Source: Caldifarciminota bacterium UBA1063
GTDB taxonomy: Bacteria > Hydrothermota > Hydrothermia > UBA1063
Assembly (NCBI GenBank): GCA_002316275.1
Contig: DCDE01000015.1
Span: 1 to 38,176 of the forward strand
Direction of reading: 5' to 3'
Length of the DNA stretch: 38,176 nucleotides
Each line of letters begins with the position of its first letter. Position 1 is the stretch's first letter. The notes under the pieces are model-generated. The model had not been told where the DNA came from. It worked only from the letters and a program-made list of their open reading frames with translations, and did no database searches. Below, piece after piece: positions 1-9,460 of this stretch. The translations under genes and the position numbers were made by a program.

Positions 1-380
1 AACTCCACCGGCAAACTTCTGAAAATCCGGTCAGTTTTGACATAGTAAAGCATCTGCGTTTTCCAGAAGAGGATAACATCTTTTTCGTCGGTATAAACCT
101 TTTCGTAGATGTTGTTGTGAAATGGCGTTGAATTGAAATAGATTGAGCCACTCTCAGTAAAATAGCGACTGAAAAAGGAATAGAGCTTATCAAAAAGTTC
201 ATCCCTGAATTTGGGATAACTTTTCAAAGCCGCCTCAATATCTTTTTTGAGAATATCTTCAATCTTACGGTAGTAATTTGACTTTATTCTCATCAGATTA
301 ACGAAACCACCCTCGCCTTCAATCTTGGCACCAATGAAAACATCCTGCAATGCTTTATAAAATTTCTGTTCTTTAGTCAT
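1..380 (-). CDS. Probable site-specific DNA (adenine) methyltransferase, N-terminal part, cut by window edge
   Basis: The reading frame opens with ATG at 380 and stays open to base 1, giving 126 codons without a stop; the rest lies outside the window. A Shine-Dalgarno AGGGG sits about 6 bases before the ATG. The product begins MTKEQKFYKALQDVFIGAKI and contains EKVYTDEKDVILFWKTQMLYY. From memory this resembles the N-terminal non-catalytic domain of large site-specific DNA methyltransferases of the type III Mod/helicase-associated kind, which often start with 'FYKAL.D.FVGAK.EGE.G'. No catalytic motif (FxGxG or DPPY) lies in the visible part, so the function rests on this N-terminal resemblance only. 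A TATAAT box on the minus strand at 404-409 could be its -10 element, though no good -35 accompanies it. Whether a restriction partner is encoded cannot be seen. Confidence 0.5.
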   Translation of the reverse strand, partial: MTKEQKFYKALQDVFIGAKIEGEGGFVNLMRIKSNYYRKIEDILKKDIEAALKSYPKFRDELFDKLYSFFSRYFTESGSIYFNSTPFHNNIYEKVYTDEKDVILFWKTQMLYYVKTDRIFRSLPVE

Positions 381-995
381 ATTATCCCCTCGGTATTGTG
401 TTTATTATAAATCTTTTTGTTTTTACGTTCATGAAAGGGCCAACATATAATTTAAGGTCTCCTTTTCGTGAAAGATAGGTTTTTGAATAGCACATAACAG
501 TTTCGGACATGCGAATCCCTCCACTTTGAAAGCTTCAAATTCTCCAACACAAAAAGTGCTGGGAATGGGCGAGTGCCGTAAAGCACGAACCTTTTATGCT
601 GTATTAGGCAAATCCTCATGTTTTTCTTATGGAAATTCCTTATATCCAACACCTTGAAGTCTTCCATATTTTCAATATAGTGATGGTTCTAACTTAACCA
701 CCACGTGATGATGGTTTTCCATCTTTCACATATCTTTTCTATATTCGTTTGGCACACAAATAAGGATATAATAGAATTAGGATTTTGTCAAACATTTCTA
801 AAGGTCCATACATTCAAGGCTCAGGATAATATTTTAGCAAATAATTTACCGGTGTCAAATTCTTAAAACTTTCAATGGGTATTTCTTGAAATGCTTAATT
901 TACTTTGGTAAATGATTTTTGGGTGGATTTAAAACTTTATACAACTATCCAATGTTTGGTATATGTAGCTTTTTAAAGCGATCTCAAAATTCTCG
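381..995. other. 615-base gap between the methyltransferase and addB, no convincing gene
   Basis: The only reading frame of note is a 71-codon minus-strand frame at 452-667. It has no Shine-Dalgarno and no recognisable motif, though a TATATT box lies six bases before its ATG, so a small leaderless gene is not excluded. An imperfect palindrome centred on CACGTG lies at 696-716, with arms AACCA-C-CA and TG-A-TGGTT. It has no T-run and is not an obvious terminator. A TATAAT at 404-409 (minus) may serve the methyltransferase. The remainder is AT-rich without visible structure. Confidence 0.4.
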
Positions 996-3887
996 TTATG
1001 CCGTGCCACATATCACGTTAAAGCTACACCTCGAGCAGTAAGTTTTCCGTTTGCTTTCGAGTGGCATATAGAATTCTACACTCGGATCCAGAATCTCGTT
1101 GGTGATAATCCTCAGACACTGCTCCACTTGCTCGGCATTACTTTCCCCATTTTCATACTCCATTATACTGATCTTCACATCTTTACTTTTTAATGGGACC
1201 ACACTCACAAAGAGGCGTTTGTTAGAAAGGTCACCAACCGTATCTCTAATCTGTGGACTGTTTTTAACAAGCCAATAGTAGACCGGCAGCTGAATGTGGG
1301 GGTTTTCTATCTTGTGAGCAACTCTACCTTGTTCTGACAATACTTTGGTAAGATTCTCAATCTTTGCTCCTCTCTCGTAGGATTCGACACTGGAGGACGA
1401 CTTGTAATCTATAATAATAACTCCATCGCCGTAAAGGTCTATTCTATCTATCTTGCCGGTAAATGGAAGAAGCACATCGCCCACAACTCTCAGGTTCGAA
1501 TCAGCCTTAACTTCTACCCTATACCCCTCAAAATTTCCTGCAATTTTGCCCTTTATTTTGTCAGCAATACTCCTTTGAATCTTCCTCAAAGACCCTTTTA
1601 CCCTAACCTTAATACCTTCTTTAAGCATTCGAATGCGAGTGGTTTCAATAGGGTACTCTTCATTTAAAACCCTCTCGGCAACTCTTTCAAAGTCCTCAAA
1701 ACAACTGGAATCGGCTGTCACCTCTGCAATTTTCTCTTTGAAGAACTCCTCCAAAATCCTGTGGATTACAGAACCTATCCTCCTTCGGTCAAACTCGTCT
1801 TCCATCTCTTCTTTCATCTTATAAATATAGGAAAACAAGAACTTCAAGGGACACTCGAGATAAGTCTCCAAAGCAGAGTATGAAAGTTGCATCTTCCGTA
1901 TTCTATCGATAATTCCTTCAGTTTTACGTATCCCCATCTCGAAGGAAGGCTTCACATCAAAACCGATAGTTTTGTTACTATAAAAACTCATATGTTCAAA
2001 TTCGGTAACAGGCGATTGGCTTTGCTGCATGTATTCTTTCAACATAAGTAAAAAGTGAGAAGGTTCGTCAATTTCTGTATCCTTATAAATAATAGAACAT
2101 TCCTCCGAAGATTCAACGAGTGTAAAAAACAGATATTCAGACAACTTTTCCCTGGCGCGGAGGTCAAGCAAGCCAAGCCTCAACCTCAAATCGTAGGGCA
2201 TAAGTCCATCCCATTCCCGTTCAGGTTCAGGTAAGAGGTTCTCCTGTGCATCGAGAATAAAGAGTTTCTTAAAACTCAAAAGTCTCGATTCAAGGAATCC
2301 GATTATCTGAAGGCCTGAGAGGGGGGTCCCCTTCAAGGGCACAGTCACATTCGCACAAGCCATTGATAGAAATTCGAGGAAATTTACTGCATTTTCCAAT
2401 GCATTCTTATCTGGTTGAAATGTTAGCTTTGCGAGGAGGGAGTTTTTCAAGGCAAGGAGTTTTATTAAAAGCTCCTCAAGCATCCCCGGTGGTTCTGATT
2501 TTCTCTTATATTCAACTTCCATCTCCTCTGAACCTGATAAGAAATTAACCACTATCTGAACGAAATCTGAGAAACTATTTACACTAAGGAGCTTTTTTAG
2601 AAAGCCGTAGAAAATTGCACTCCATGTCAAGTTGCGAAGTTTAACTTCATCCCTTGAAAAATCATCGATAAGTTCAAAAACGGCAGAAGTATCAAGATAG
2701 GTATATCCTTTGTCAATCAAATCCCCCAACAATGACGTAAAATCTTCAGCCGCACCGTAATGATTTTTCAGTTCCACATGTCGATCTACAAACTGTCGCA
2801 ACTTTTTCAAATTAAAAAGGTATTCCCTATCACTCGTCTGGCTGAAAAGTAGCAAATCCGTCAAATCACGAATAAAAGAGTAGTAGCCTGAAAATCTAAC
2901 GGGATACCCCATAGAGATATTAAACTCATCTACTTCATTGGGAAGCCCTAAGTCTAATATTTCGAAAAGCTTATGGGCGTCAGGAAGGATAATTCCCGTC
3001 TGTATAGAACTTAAAGCTTCTTCATCCAAATTCTTTAACTCCTTTTCGAGAATTAACACTTCAGATATGTCGTCATCGGTAGGAATAAGTTTAACCTCGG
3101 CACCAGGTTGAAATGTAGGCAAGTCCTTAATTCCATCGAAAAGATCTGGTTCATACATACCGATCTCGTCTCGGTATTCCTCTAAAACAAATTTTGATTT
3201 CTGAAGCAAAACTGCAAAATTATCCCATTTCAAGAGTTTCTCTAAAAGCACTTTCTCGCACTCCGAAAGCAAAAAAGGTGGGCAGAGCAAGATGCCCGTG
3301 TCCGAAAACCCCTCATTGGAAGCAATTTCATCGGATACTTTATAGTACCTCAAGGATCGGGATGAAAACCCCATTTCTGCAAGATTTCTATAGAACTCTT
3401 CATACGCATCTGGGTAGATGTCGAGAACTCTTTTAATTTTAACTGTATTCGGAAGATCCACATCTATAAGAACACTTTGCAGATCACCCGTATTCCTCCT
3501 ATTAATCTTGAAGTCCTCAAAATCTCTCAATATCTTTGAGCCAAAAGGAACAAACTCCCAGAAGTCGCTAAACACATCTAACTTTTTGAAAATATCATAG
3601 AGAAGGTACTCTGCATCCCAAGATGTAATCTTTACATCGGATAAAATGTAATTCTCGTAGTAAAAGTCTATAAAATCATCAATGGAAAACACTTGGGGGG
3701 CGAAAGACGGCGAATTTAGTCTTTTTGAAATATAGTATTTCAAATAGACTCCTGACCTTCGGTTCGGCATGATAAAAACAAAACGGGAGATAGGTTCGCC
3801 CGATTGCAAAGCATATTTTACAAAATCGTCAGCGAGGCTCTTCAAAAAATCCCGAGTTGGTAAAAGGAAGAACTTCTTGCTAAACAT
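996..3887 (-). CDS. addB: AddB-like PD-(D/E)XK nuclease / inactivated-helicase subunit
   Basis: This is the partner subunit of the AddAB end-resection helicase-nuclease (RecBCD equivalent), acting in the cytoplasm on double-strand breaks. The product is 963 residues. An N-terminal helicase-like region has PNRRSGVYL (about 42-50) where active helicases have a Walker A. A conserved AddB stretch GLQIIGFLESRLLSFKKLF lies at about 525-543. A C-terminal RecB-type nuclease has H709, D814 (KIDR) and D827-x-K829 (DYK). One cysteine at about 679 (ECPLKF) plus C951, C954 and C960 at the extreme C-terminus match the four Fe-S cluster ligands of AddB nucleases. I chose ATG at 3887: AGAGG lies nine bases upstream, whereas the in-frame TTG at 3896 abuts it. 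The start overlaps the end of addA by eight bases, indicating coupling. Sequence is far from B. subtilis AddB but fits the Bacteroidota-style family. Confidence 0.85.
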   Translation of the reverse strand: MFSKKFFLLPTRDFLKSLADDFVKYALQSGEPISRFVFIMPNRRSGVYLKYYISKRLNSPSFAPQVFSIDDFIDFYYENYILSDVKITSWDAEYLLYDIFKKLDVFSDFWEFVPFGSKILRDFEDFKINRRNTGDLQSVLIDVDLPNTVKIKRVLDIYPDAYEEFYRNLAEMGFSSRSLRYYKVSDEIASNEGFSDTGILLCPPFLLSECEKVLLEKLLKWDNFAVLLQKSKFVLEEYRDEIGMYEPDLFDGIKDLPTFQPGAEVKLIPTDDDISEVLILEKELKNLDEEALSSIQTGIILPDAHKLFEILDLGLPNEVDEFNISMGYPVRFSGYYSFIRDLTDLLLFSQTSDREYLFNLKKLRQFVDRHVELKNHYGAAEDFTSLLGDLIDKGYTYLDTSAVFELIDDFSRDEVKLRNLTWSAIFYGFLKKLLSVNSFSDFVQIVVNFLSGSEEMEVEYKRKSEPPGMLEELLIKLLALKNSLLAKLTFQPDKNALENAVNFLEFLSMACANVTVPLKGTPLSGLQIIGFLESRLLSFKKLFILDAQENLLPEPEREWDGLMPYDLRLRLGLLDLRAREKLSEYLFFTLVESSEECSIIYKDTEIDEPSHFLLMLKEYMQQSQSPVTEFEHMSFYSNKTIGFDVKPSFEMGIRKTEGIIDRIRKMQLSYSALETYLECPLKFLFSYIYKMKEEMEDEFDRRRIGSVIHRILEEFFKEKIAEVTADSSCFEDFERVAERVLNEEYPIETTRIRMLKEGIKVRVKGSLRKIQRSIADKIKGKIAGNFEGYRVEVKADSNLRVVGDVLLPFTGKIDRIDLYGDGVIIIDYKSSSSVESYERGAKIENLTKVLSEQGRVAHKIENPHIQLPVYYWLVKNSPQIRDTVGDLSNKRLFVSVVPLKSKDVKISIMEYENGESNAEQVEQCLRIITNEILDPSVEFYMPLESKRKTYCSRCSFNVICGTA

Positions 3888-6800
3888 CACCCACAACCTC
3901 TATACTATCGTGGAACACATACAGTAAATACCCTGTGACCTTCTTATCGTTATACATTTCACGCAATATATTTACATAATTTCTCATCTGTTCCCTATCC
4001 TTTTCCGTAGGATTACCGGTTTTAAAATCTGCCACCTCTACCCTATCATCAGTAATTCTCACTCTATCCACCCTGACCAGTTCTCCATCGAGAAGTAAAA
4101 TCTCCTTCTCTCTAAAAACCACACCCCCGGGCTTAGCTGCGAGAACCTCTGCTCGCTCGATTTTAGAAAAGTATGACTTCAAAATTTCGATAATCTCTTT
4201 CGCCCTGTGAGTTCCTATGTTATACTTCCTTAAAATGGTCTCAAGGAGAGCCCTATGTCCGTCAAAATCAGAAATACTCTCAATATACTCAATTTTCTCA
4301 AGAAACTCATGAACCGCATCACCTAAGAGGCCTGACTCCAGTTGACTTAGGATATTTTCCTCCCTTAAAACTATAGTCTTCTCGGGTACGATCTCCTTAT
4401 AAGCTCTTTTCTTGAATTCAGGAACGTCTGTTACGATCGCTGGCTTTTCAGCTCCTCTTCTTAGCTCGGCGCGGGGCACCCCGTACTCTAACTTAACACC
4501 AGCCGTATCAAAAAGTGAGGCGACCTTTCCACCCTCAAAGTAAATATTGTAAAGTTCTTCCATAGACCTGGTAAGGCCTACATATATGGTGTTAATGTCC
4601 TGAACCAGGTCGTCAATGCGTTCCTGGATATAAGCCTCAAGCAACTGGTCAAACCCAGGCCTTTTAACGAGGCCAGTTTTCAATGGCTTTAGGTACTCAC
4701 CTTTAATTTTGAAAGGACTTAAGACCCTTCCATCTTTACCTGACCTCTTCAGGTAATAGATAGTATCACCCCACCCTCTCAATCCACTCTTATCATTAAA
4801 AACATTAATAACTACGGGAAATCCAAGCCCCTTTGCCTTATGAAAGGTCATAACCCTTATCGCATCGACACCCGCATTTCGGGGGAATGAAAGTTCATCC
4901 TCCTGAGACTCGCTTGATTCCTGAAACTTATCAAAAAGAGCATTAAGTACCTCAACGGAAACAAATCCTCCTGCCGTCTCCTTATTGTAAAGATAGTTCA
5001 GAAAGCGCGTAATTGCACCTTTTTCATGAGTTATTCCTTCACAATTTAAATGTAGATCACCGATCAAATCTACTATTAACCTGGAAAGTGACTCTTCTCT
5101 GATTTTCTCACGATACAACCCGAGATCCACTCCAGCAACATCTTTCACAAAACCCATAAAATTAAAACTCTTATCAGGGTTAAGCACCTTGAAAAGCTCT
5201 ACTGCAAGTGCTTCAGCGCTACGACCCGAGAGTTTCTGCATTATTTCTCCAGTGCCAAAAACCATAGCAGAATTCAAATCGTATTCACTATCAATGCAAG
5301 TTATAAGCGCAATCAGTTCCCTTAGAACCCGCTGCCCCCTTATGTCAAGACTGGAATATGAAACTACAGGAACACCCGTTTCTTTGAGATAGGAGGAAAG
5401 ACCAATAACCTCACTGTTCTTCATCGTTAGAATGCCTATGTCCCCATACGAATACCTCCCCTTCACATTTGCAATGATTTCTTGAATTAAAGGAATAGCC
5501 GCATCCATACGATCTTGAGTTGACGCATTTTTCTTAGGTAGAGACACTTTGTAATTTTTAACATATCCCTTAAACGGCTTATCAACAGGATTTTGGCGGA
5601 TAGGAATCCAGATGTTCTTGTATTTCCCAACAATTTTTTGAGCTTCGGAGTCTACCTTGTCTTCAGGCTCTATGTTAGAAACAATACCTTTTAATTCTGA
5701 TACCAGGAAAGACTCAAATTTTTCCGGCTCAAAAACTGTTTCATTCACAAAACGAACAATATTTTCAGCACTACGGAAATTCCTATCAGTGCCTGAAGAA
5801 ATTGAAGGTGGAATGTTAATATCATAAAAAGTGTATCCCTGGGGCGAGATTAGTGTGTGCATAATCCGATAATCAGCATTCCTGAAAACGTAAATGGATT
5901 GTTTAATATCACCAACGATAAAAAGGGTACCGCCAGCTGCCAAGAGTTCCCTTATAAAGTAAAGGAGTATCTCCCACTGTTGCGGGTCAGTATCCTGAAA
6001 CTCATCAATAAGGATATGCCTATATCTTAACAGTAGAGAAATTACCCTATCAGAAAAATTTTCTGGGTTAGAAAGGTAATCGTAAACGAGACGGCTGGTA
6101 TCGGAGATGGACATGAGGTGCATCTTATTGAGAATCTTCAGGTAATCCTGGCGGTAGTATGACCTATAAAATCGTGACGCTTTATCCACAATTTCATTGT
6201 AAGATTTGAAAGATTTAACGAATGCACCCTCAACTAAGGCTCTCAAATCCGCATTTTTCCGCACTTCATCTACAAACTTTTCGATATGCTGATTTCTTTT
6301 ATTAAAAAGTTCAAGAAAATCATTAAAATCTCTTCCAGCTTCAAGAAACTTTGATTTCCCAGGTAAGATCTCATTGAAGAGCGACGCTAGCTCGTCACTA
6401 ATAGTATGTTCGGCACCAACCTCGAGATTCAACACATCTAATATGGGAAATATTTCATAGAGAGATTTATCTTCTACATTTCTAAAACTCATAACTTTCT
6501 CATTTAAGGTGGAAAGTATATCCCATTCAAACCTTGAAGACTCTTCTGCCATCGCTCTCGATAATTCCAGCACTTCCTTAAACCTGTCCTCGGAACTAAT
6601 TATATCTTCCATCACCACATCAAAAACATCCTCATCAAGGGTTCTTTCGATTCTTACACCAGGCTTCAAGCCGAGCTCGATAAGCACCAGCTGTCTTATC
6701 CTCTCCATAAAGCTGTCAATCGTTCTGACCTGGAGTCGGGGATAGTTTTCCAGAATACGCCAATAGATCTCTTCTGCCCTTTTTACAAGAGCGCCTTCCC

Positions 6801-7068
6801 CTTTGAAAGAGCTTTCAAACTCTGGATATTTAGTAGAATCACCGCTTTTTAAGTCGTAGAGGACTTTAAGTATCCTTTGTTTCATTTCCTTAGCTGCCTC
6901 TCTACTAAAAGTAATGGCAAGGAACATCCTGAGATCATCATCCTTCTCAAGGTAATGGAGCAGAAGATACACAAATCTTCGTGCAAGAAGCTCTGTCTTT
7001 CCAGACCCCGCTGATGTGGAAACTATTACAAAAGGTTCTCTACTTGTTACTATATTATGATTATCCAT
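3880..7068 (-). CDS. addA: AddA-like UvrD/Rep-family helicase with C-terminal RecB nuclease
   Basis: ATP-driven 3'-5' DNA helicase and nuclease of the AddAB complex, 1062 residues. SF1 motifs appear in order: Walker A STSAGSGKT (17-25), AITFSREAAKEM (51-62), motif II DEFQDT (355-360), motif III GDIKQSIYVFR (386-396), then VMTFHKAKGLGFPVVI and YVGLTRSMEELY (motifs V and VI). The C-terminus holds the PD-(D/E)XK nuclease: GDAVHEFLEKI supplies the histidine, RVDRV D1001, and ADFKTG D1014-x-K1016. Length and architecture are typical of AddA/RecB-like proteins with both helicase and nuclease intact. The gene lies 43 bases after the SbcC/YhaN-like gene and overlaps addB by eight bases. There is no clear Shine-Dalgarno before its ATG. 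With AddB it should process DNA ends for RecA loading; the co-transcribed SbcCD-like pair suggests coordinated end handling. Confidence 0.9.
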   Translation of the reverse strand: MDNHNIVTSREPFVIVSTSAGSGKTELLARRFVYLLLHYLEKDDDLRMFLAITFSREAAKEMKQRILKVLYDLKSGDSTKYPEFESSFKGEGALVKRAEEIYWRILENYPRLQVRTIDSFMERIRQLVLIELGLKPGVRIERTLDEDVFDVVMEDIISSEDRFKEVLELSRAMAEESSRFEWDILSTLNEKVMSFRNVEDKSLYEIFPILDVLNLEVGAEHTISDELASLFNEILPGKSKFLEAGRDFNDFLELFNKRNQHIEKFVDEVRKNADLRALVEGAFVKSFKSYNEIVDKASRFYRSYYRQDYLKILNKMHLMSISDTSRLVYDYLSNPENFSDRVISLLLRYRHILIDEFQDTDPQQWEILLYFIRELLAAGGTLFIVGDIKQSIYVFRNADYRIMHTLISPQGYTFYDINIPPSISSGTDRNFRSAENIVRFVNETVFEPEKFESFLVSELKGIVSNIEPEDKVDSEAQKIVGKYKNIWIPIRQNPVDKPFKGYVKNYKVSLPKKNASTQDRMDAAIPLIQEIIANVKGRYSYGDIGILTMKNSEVIGLSSYLKETGVPVVSYSSLDIRGQRVLRELIALITCIDSEYDLNSAMVFGTGEIMQKLSGRSAEALAVELFKVLNPDKSFNFMGFVKDVAGVDLGLYREKIREESLSRLIVDLIGDLHLNCEGITHEKGAITRFLNYLYNKETAGGFVSVEVLNALFDKFQESSESQEDELSFPRNAGVDAIRVMTFHKAKGLGFPVVINVFNDKSGLRGWGDTIYYLKRSGKDGRVLSPFKIKGEYLKPLKTGLVKRPGFDQLLEAYIQERIDDLVQDINTIYVGLTRSMEELYNIYFEGGKVASLFDTAGVKLEYGVPRAELRRGAEKPAIVTDVPEFKKRAYKEIVPEKTIVLREENILSQLESGLLGDAVHEFLEKIEYIESISDFDGHRALLETILRKYNIGTHRAKEIIEILKSYFSKIERAEVLAAKPGGVVFREKEILLLDGELVRVDRVRITDDRVEVADFKTGNPTEKDREQMRNYVNILREMYNDKKVTGYLLYVFHDSIEVVGDV

Positions 7069-7111
7069 TCTACATTACACAACCCACGCATTGGAGTTCA
7101 TTAAAGAAAAC

Positions 7112-9460
7112 TTAAACCTCATGGGAGAGAACAGAATTCGTGTTCAGATCAAAGAAGTTAATCTTTTGTGGGTATTTATCCAAGAGGTAACTTTTAACTT
7201 CATCCTTGCAGCTAAAGAATAAAACCTGCCAGCCTTCCTCTGAAATTTTTGCAAGTAGGTCCAGTTCTCTCTGCAATCGCTCGCCATCGCTTTTTACGAA
7301 AGGGTCGTCAAAAACGAAAAATCCTTTCTTCCCTTGTAACATTTTCATTCCGAGTCCAACCCTAATGGAGAAGAAGAGCTGGTCTATGGTCCCCCCAGAG
7401 AGTTTAAAAATATCCAATATATTACCCTTAGCATCCTCAACGACGATGCTGCTCTTCGCCTCATCATATTTAACTGACCTGTATCTTCCGTCTGTGATAG
7501 ACTCAAAAATCTTAGATGTCTCAGTGAGGTCACTGAATAAATCGTTGAGCCGCGCTTGACTCACTGTAATCTCGTCTTCAATTGCACCCACAATAAATCT
7601 CGTCAACTTCTTATTCTCATCTTGCTCGTTAACAAACTGCTCGAGCCTATTTTTACACTCAATTAAATCGCTAAAAGTATCAATAAAAAAGCCCTCTTTT
7701 ATTACATCTTCTGCAACATTCTGAATTTTCGTATATTCTCTATAAAGCCACTGAATTCTTCCTTCGAGCTCCTGCTTTTCCTCCGTCAGGGCTTTCTTCC
7801 TCTCTTCAATATTTTCAAGTTCTTGAGGATTATATTCTACCGCAACGCCTTCAATTTTCTGCATTCTAATCTTCTTGAGTTGATCCTGAACCTTTGACAT
7901 AAAGTCATTTTCGTCTTGATATTCAAGAATTGTACTATGCCAAAGGCCCTCAAGCTCTTTGAAATACTCCCTTGCTTTACTCTGCAGGTTGCGCCTTTCT
8001 TGAACTTTTTTCTCAAAGTCATCCAGTCCTTCCACTCTGTACTTCTCTGCCTCAAACTCTATTCTCGTTTCCAACTCAATCCTCTTCTCCTCAAGCTCTT
8101 TAAGCTCTGCTTCCTTAAGGCGTCTCTCCTTCTCAATGGTTTCCTTCTCCGCCTTAATCCTCTCAAATTCTTTTTCCCTTTCACCTAAATCATTCTTAAT
8201 ACCATCTAATTCAGCCTCAAGACCCTCAATCTCCAACGACTTCAATCCAAGGATTCGCGCCCTATCGAACACCTCCGCTTTAAGAGCAAGGAAATTCTTG
8301 ATAGACTGGCTCACACTTATGAACTGCCAGATTGAGACAATGCTTATCACGGCAAGGGCACCTGGAATAAAAAGAAGATAAGGGTTTTTCACTCGCACAG
8401 TAACGAAAAAACTCACGAAAAAGAGCGCTAAAGAGACAATATAAAGTATATTTAGAGATTTCTTTCTCTTTAAGTCACTCTTGTATCCCTGCTCTGCGAG
8501 CTTGTACTCTACTAATTTGTCCCTCAGCATCTTCTCCGTAACCTCAATCCGTTGCATTTCACTCTTAACCTTACCTGCTTCCACAAGTCTCGCCGAAAGT
8601 TCGGTAATCCTTTCATCCAGATACTTTAACTCTTTTTCTCTCAAATTTTCAATTCTCTCTTTTACCTTATCAAGTTCCACATATAGATTACGGAACACCT
8701 CAAGGGCTTCGTCATCATACATCTTGTAAAAATCGGCACGGTTCATAAGATCATAATACATATCCATAAGCTCAGAAGTCTTCTCCATGATCCGCTCGTC
8801 CCTCTTACTTTTCATAACGCCTTCCCTTTTAGAAATCTCTTCAAGCTCTCTCTTGATCTCTGCAATTCTGAGTTCTACTTCCTGGTATTTTTCTTCCTCA
8901 ATCTTCTTCATCAAATCGTCTATACTTTTTAGTACTTCCTGTGCTTTAGTATACCTCTCCCCAAGATAGTCATCGGAGGCAGTGCTCTTCAGTTCAAGTT
9001 TCTCGGTTAACTTATTCATTTCCAAGAGTTTTTTCTTAACATCTTTTAGGGTATCGATGTATGTACTGCTCATAGTATCGAGAGCTCTCTGGAACAACTC
9101 CCTATCCTTTTTCCCTTCAAAGTCGTACATGACATTGCTATTGAGGACAAAAAACAGATTATAAATATCTACACGAGAGAGGTTGAGCTTCAGCATCTTA
9201 CCCTTTTTATTGTTATAGATCTCTTTTTCTTCCTCTACTTCAATGAGCACATCATTTTCATCGATACTTCTAAGCTCCTTTGACCAGGAGCTTCTGTCTC
9301 CCGTTGGTGTGGAAACGGGCAAATTTGAAAGAATTGCTTCAATTACAAGGCTCTTACCTTTCTCATTTAAACCCCAGAAAAGATTAAAGTCTGAGGGTGT
9401 TATAGGCATCTTTAAACTTAGAGGACCATATTTCTTTATCTCGATCCGTGAGATCTTCAT
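7112..9460 (-). CDS. SbcC/Rad50-like coiled-coil ATPase with a membrane hairpin (YhaN type)
   Basis: SMC/Rad50-type ATPase of 782 residues. Walker A is GLNEKGKS (30-37), the ABC-type signature LSGGT lies at about 687-691 and Walker B FFVFDD at about 714-719. Long charged coiled coils fill about 170-330 and 390-620. Where Rad50/SbcC has a zinc hook CxxC, this protein has two hydrophobic segments (about 337-356 and 361-381) separated by VRVKNP. That resembles YhaN of Bacillus and Staphylococcus, whose partner YhaO is a metallophosphoesterase. The start codon overlaps the stop of the phosphoesterase gene (ATGA), so the two are translationally coupled and probably form a nuclease complex, here likely tethered to the inner membrane. 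The general type is certain; assignment to YhaN rather than SbcC rests on the membrane hairpin and the absence of a zinc hook. Confidence 0.8.
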   Translation of the reverse strand: MKISRIEIKKYGPLSLKMPITPSDFNLFWGLNEKGKSLVIEAILSNLPVSTPTGDRSSWSKELRSIDENDVLIEVEEEKEIYNNKKGKMLKLNLSRVDIYNLFFVLNSNVMYDFEGKKDRELFQRALDTMSSTYIDTLKDVKKKLLEMNKLTEKLELKSTASDDYLGERYTKAQEVLKSIDDLMKKIEEEKYQEVELRIAEIKRELEEISKREGVMKSKRDERIMEKTSELMDMYYDLMNRADFYKMYDDEALEVFRNLYVELDKVKERIENLREKELKYLDERITELSARLVEAGKVKSEMQRIEVTEKMLRDKLVEYKLAEQGYKSDLKRKKSLNILYIVSLALFFVSFFVTVRVKNPYLLFIPGALAVISIVSIWQFISVSQSIKNFLALKAEVFDRARILGLKSLEIEGLEAELDGIKNDLGEREKEFERIKAEKETIEKERRLKEAELKELEEKRIELETRIEFEAEKYRVEGLDDFEKKVQERRNLQSKAREYFKELEGLWHSTILEYQDENDFMSKVQDQLKKIRMQKIEGVAVEYNPQELENIEERKKALTEEKQELEGRIQWLYREYTKIQNVAEDVIKEGFFIDTFSDLIECKNRLEQFVNEQDENKKLTRFIVGAIEDEITVSQARLNDLFSDLTETSKIFESITDGRYRSVKYDEAKSSIVVEDAKGNILDIFKLSGGTIDQLFFSIRVGLGMKMLQGKKGFFVFDDPFVKSDGERLQRELDLLAKISEEGWQVLFFSCKDEVKSYLLDKYPQKINFFDLNTNSVLSHEV

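Noticed and set aside
452..667. 71-codon minus-strand reading frame in the gap before addB
   Set aside because: No Shine-Dalgarno, no motif, no recognisable relative; the TATATT upstream lacks a -35. Mentioned within the gap entry only.
696..716. Palindrome centred on CACGTG considered as terminator or operator
   Set aside because: Two mismatched pairs, no T-run and no nearby gene start in a fitting place.
749..770. TTGGCACAC... considered as a sigma-54 promoter
   Set aside because: The -24 half is tolerable but the -12 GC is missing and no gene follows on that strand.
968..979. GCTTT/AAAGC hairpin just after addB considered as terminator
   Set aside because: Five-base arms with a two-base loop cannot fold well and no T-run follows.
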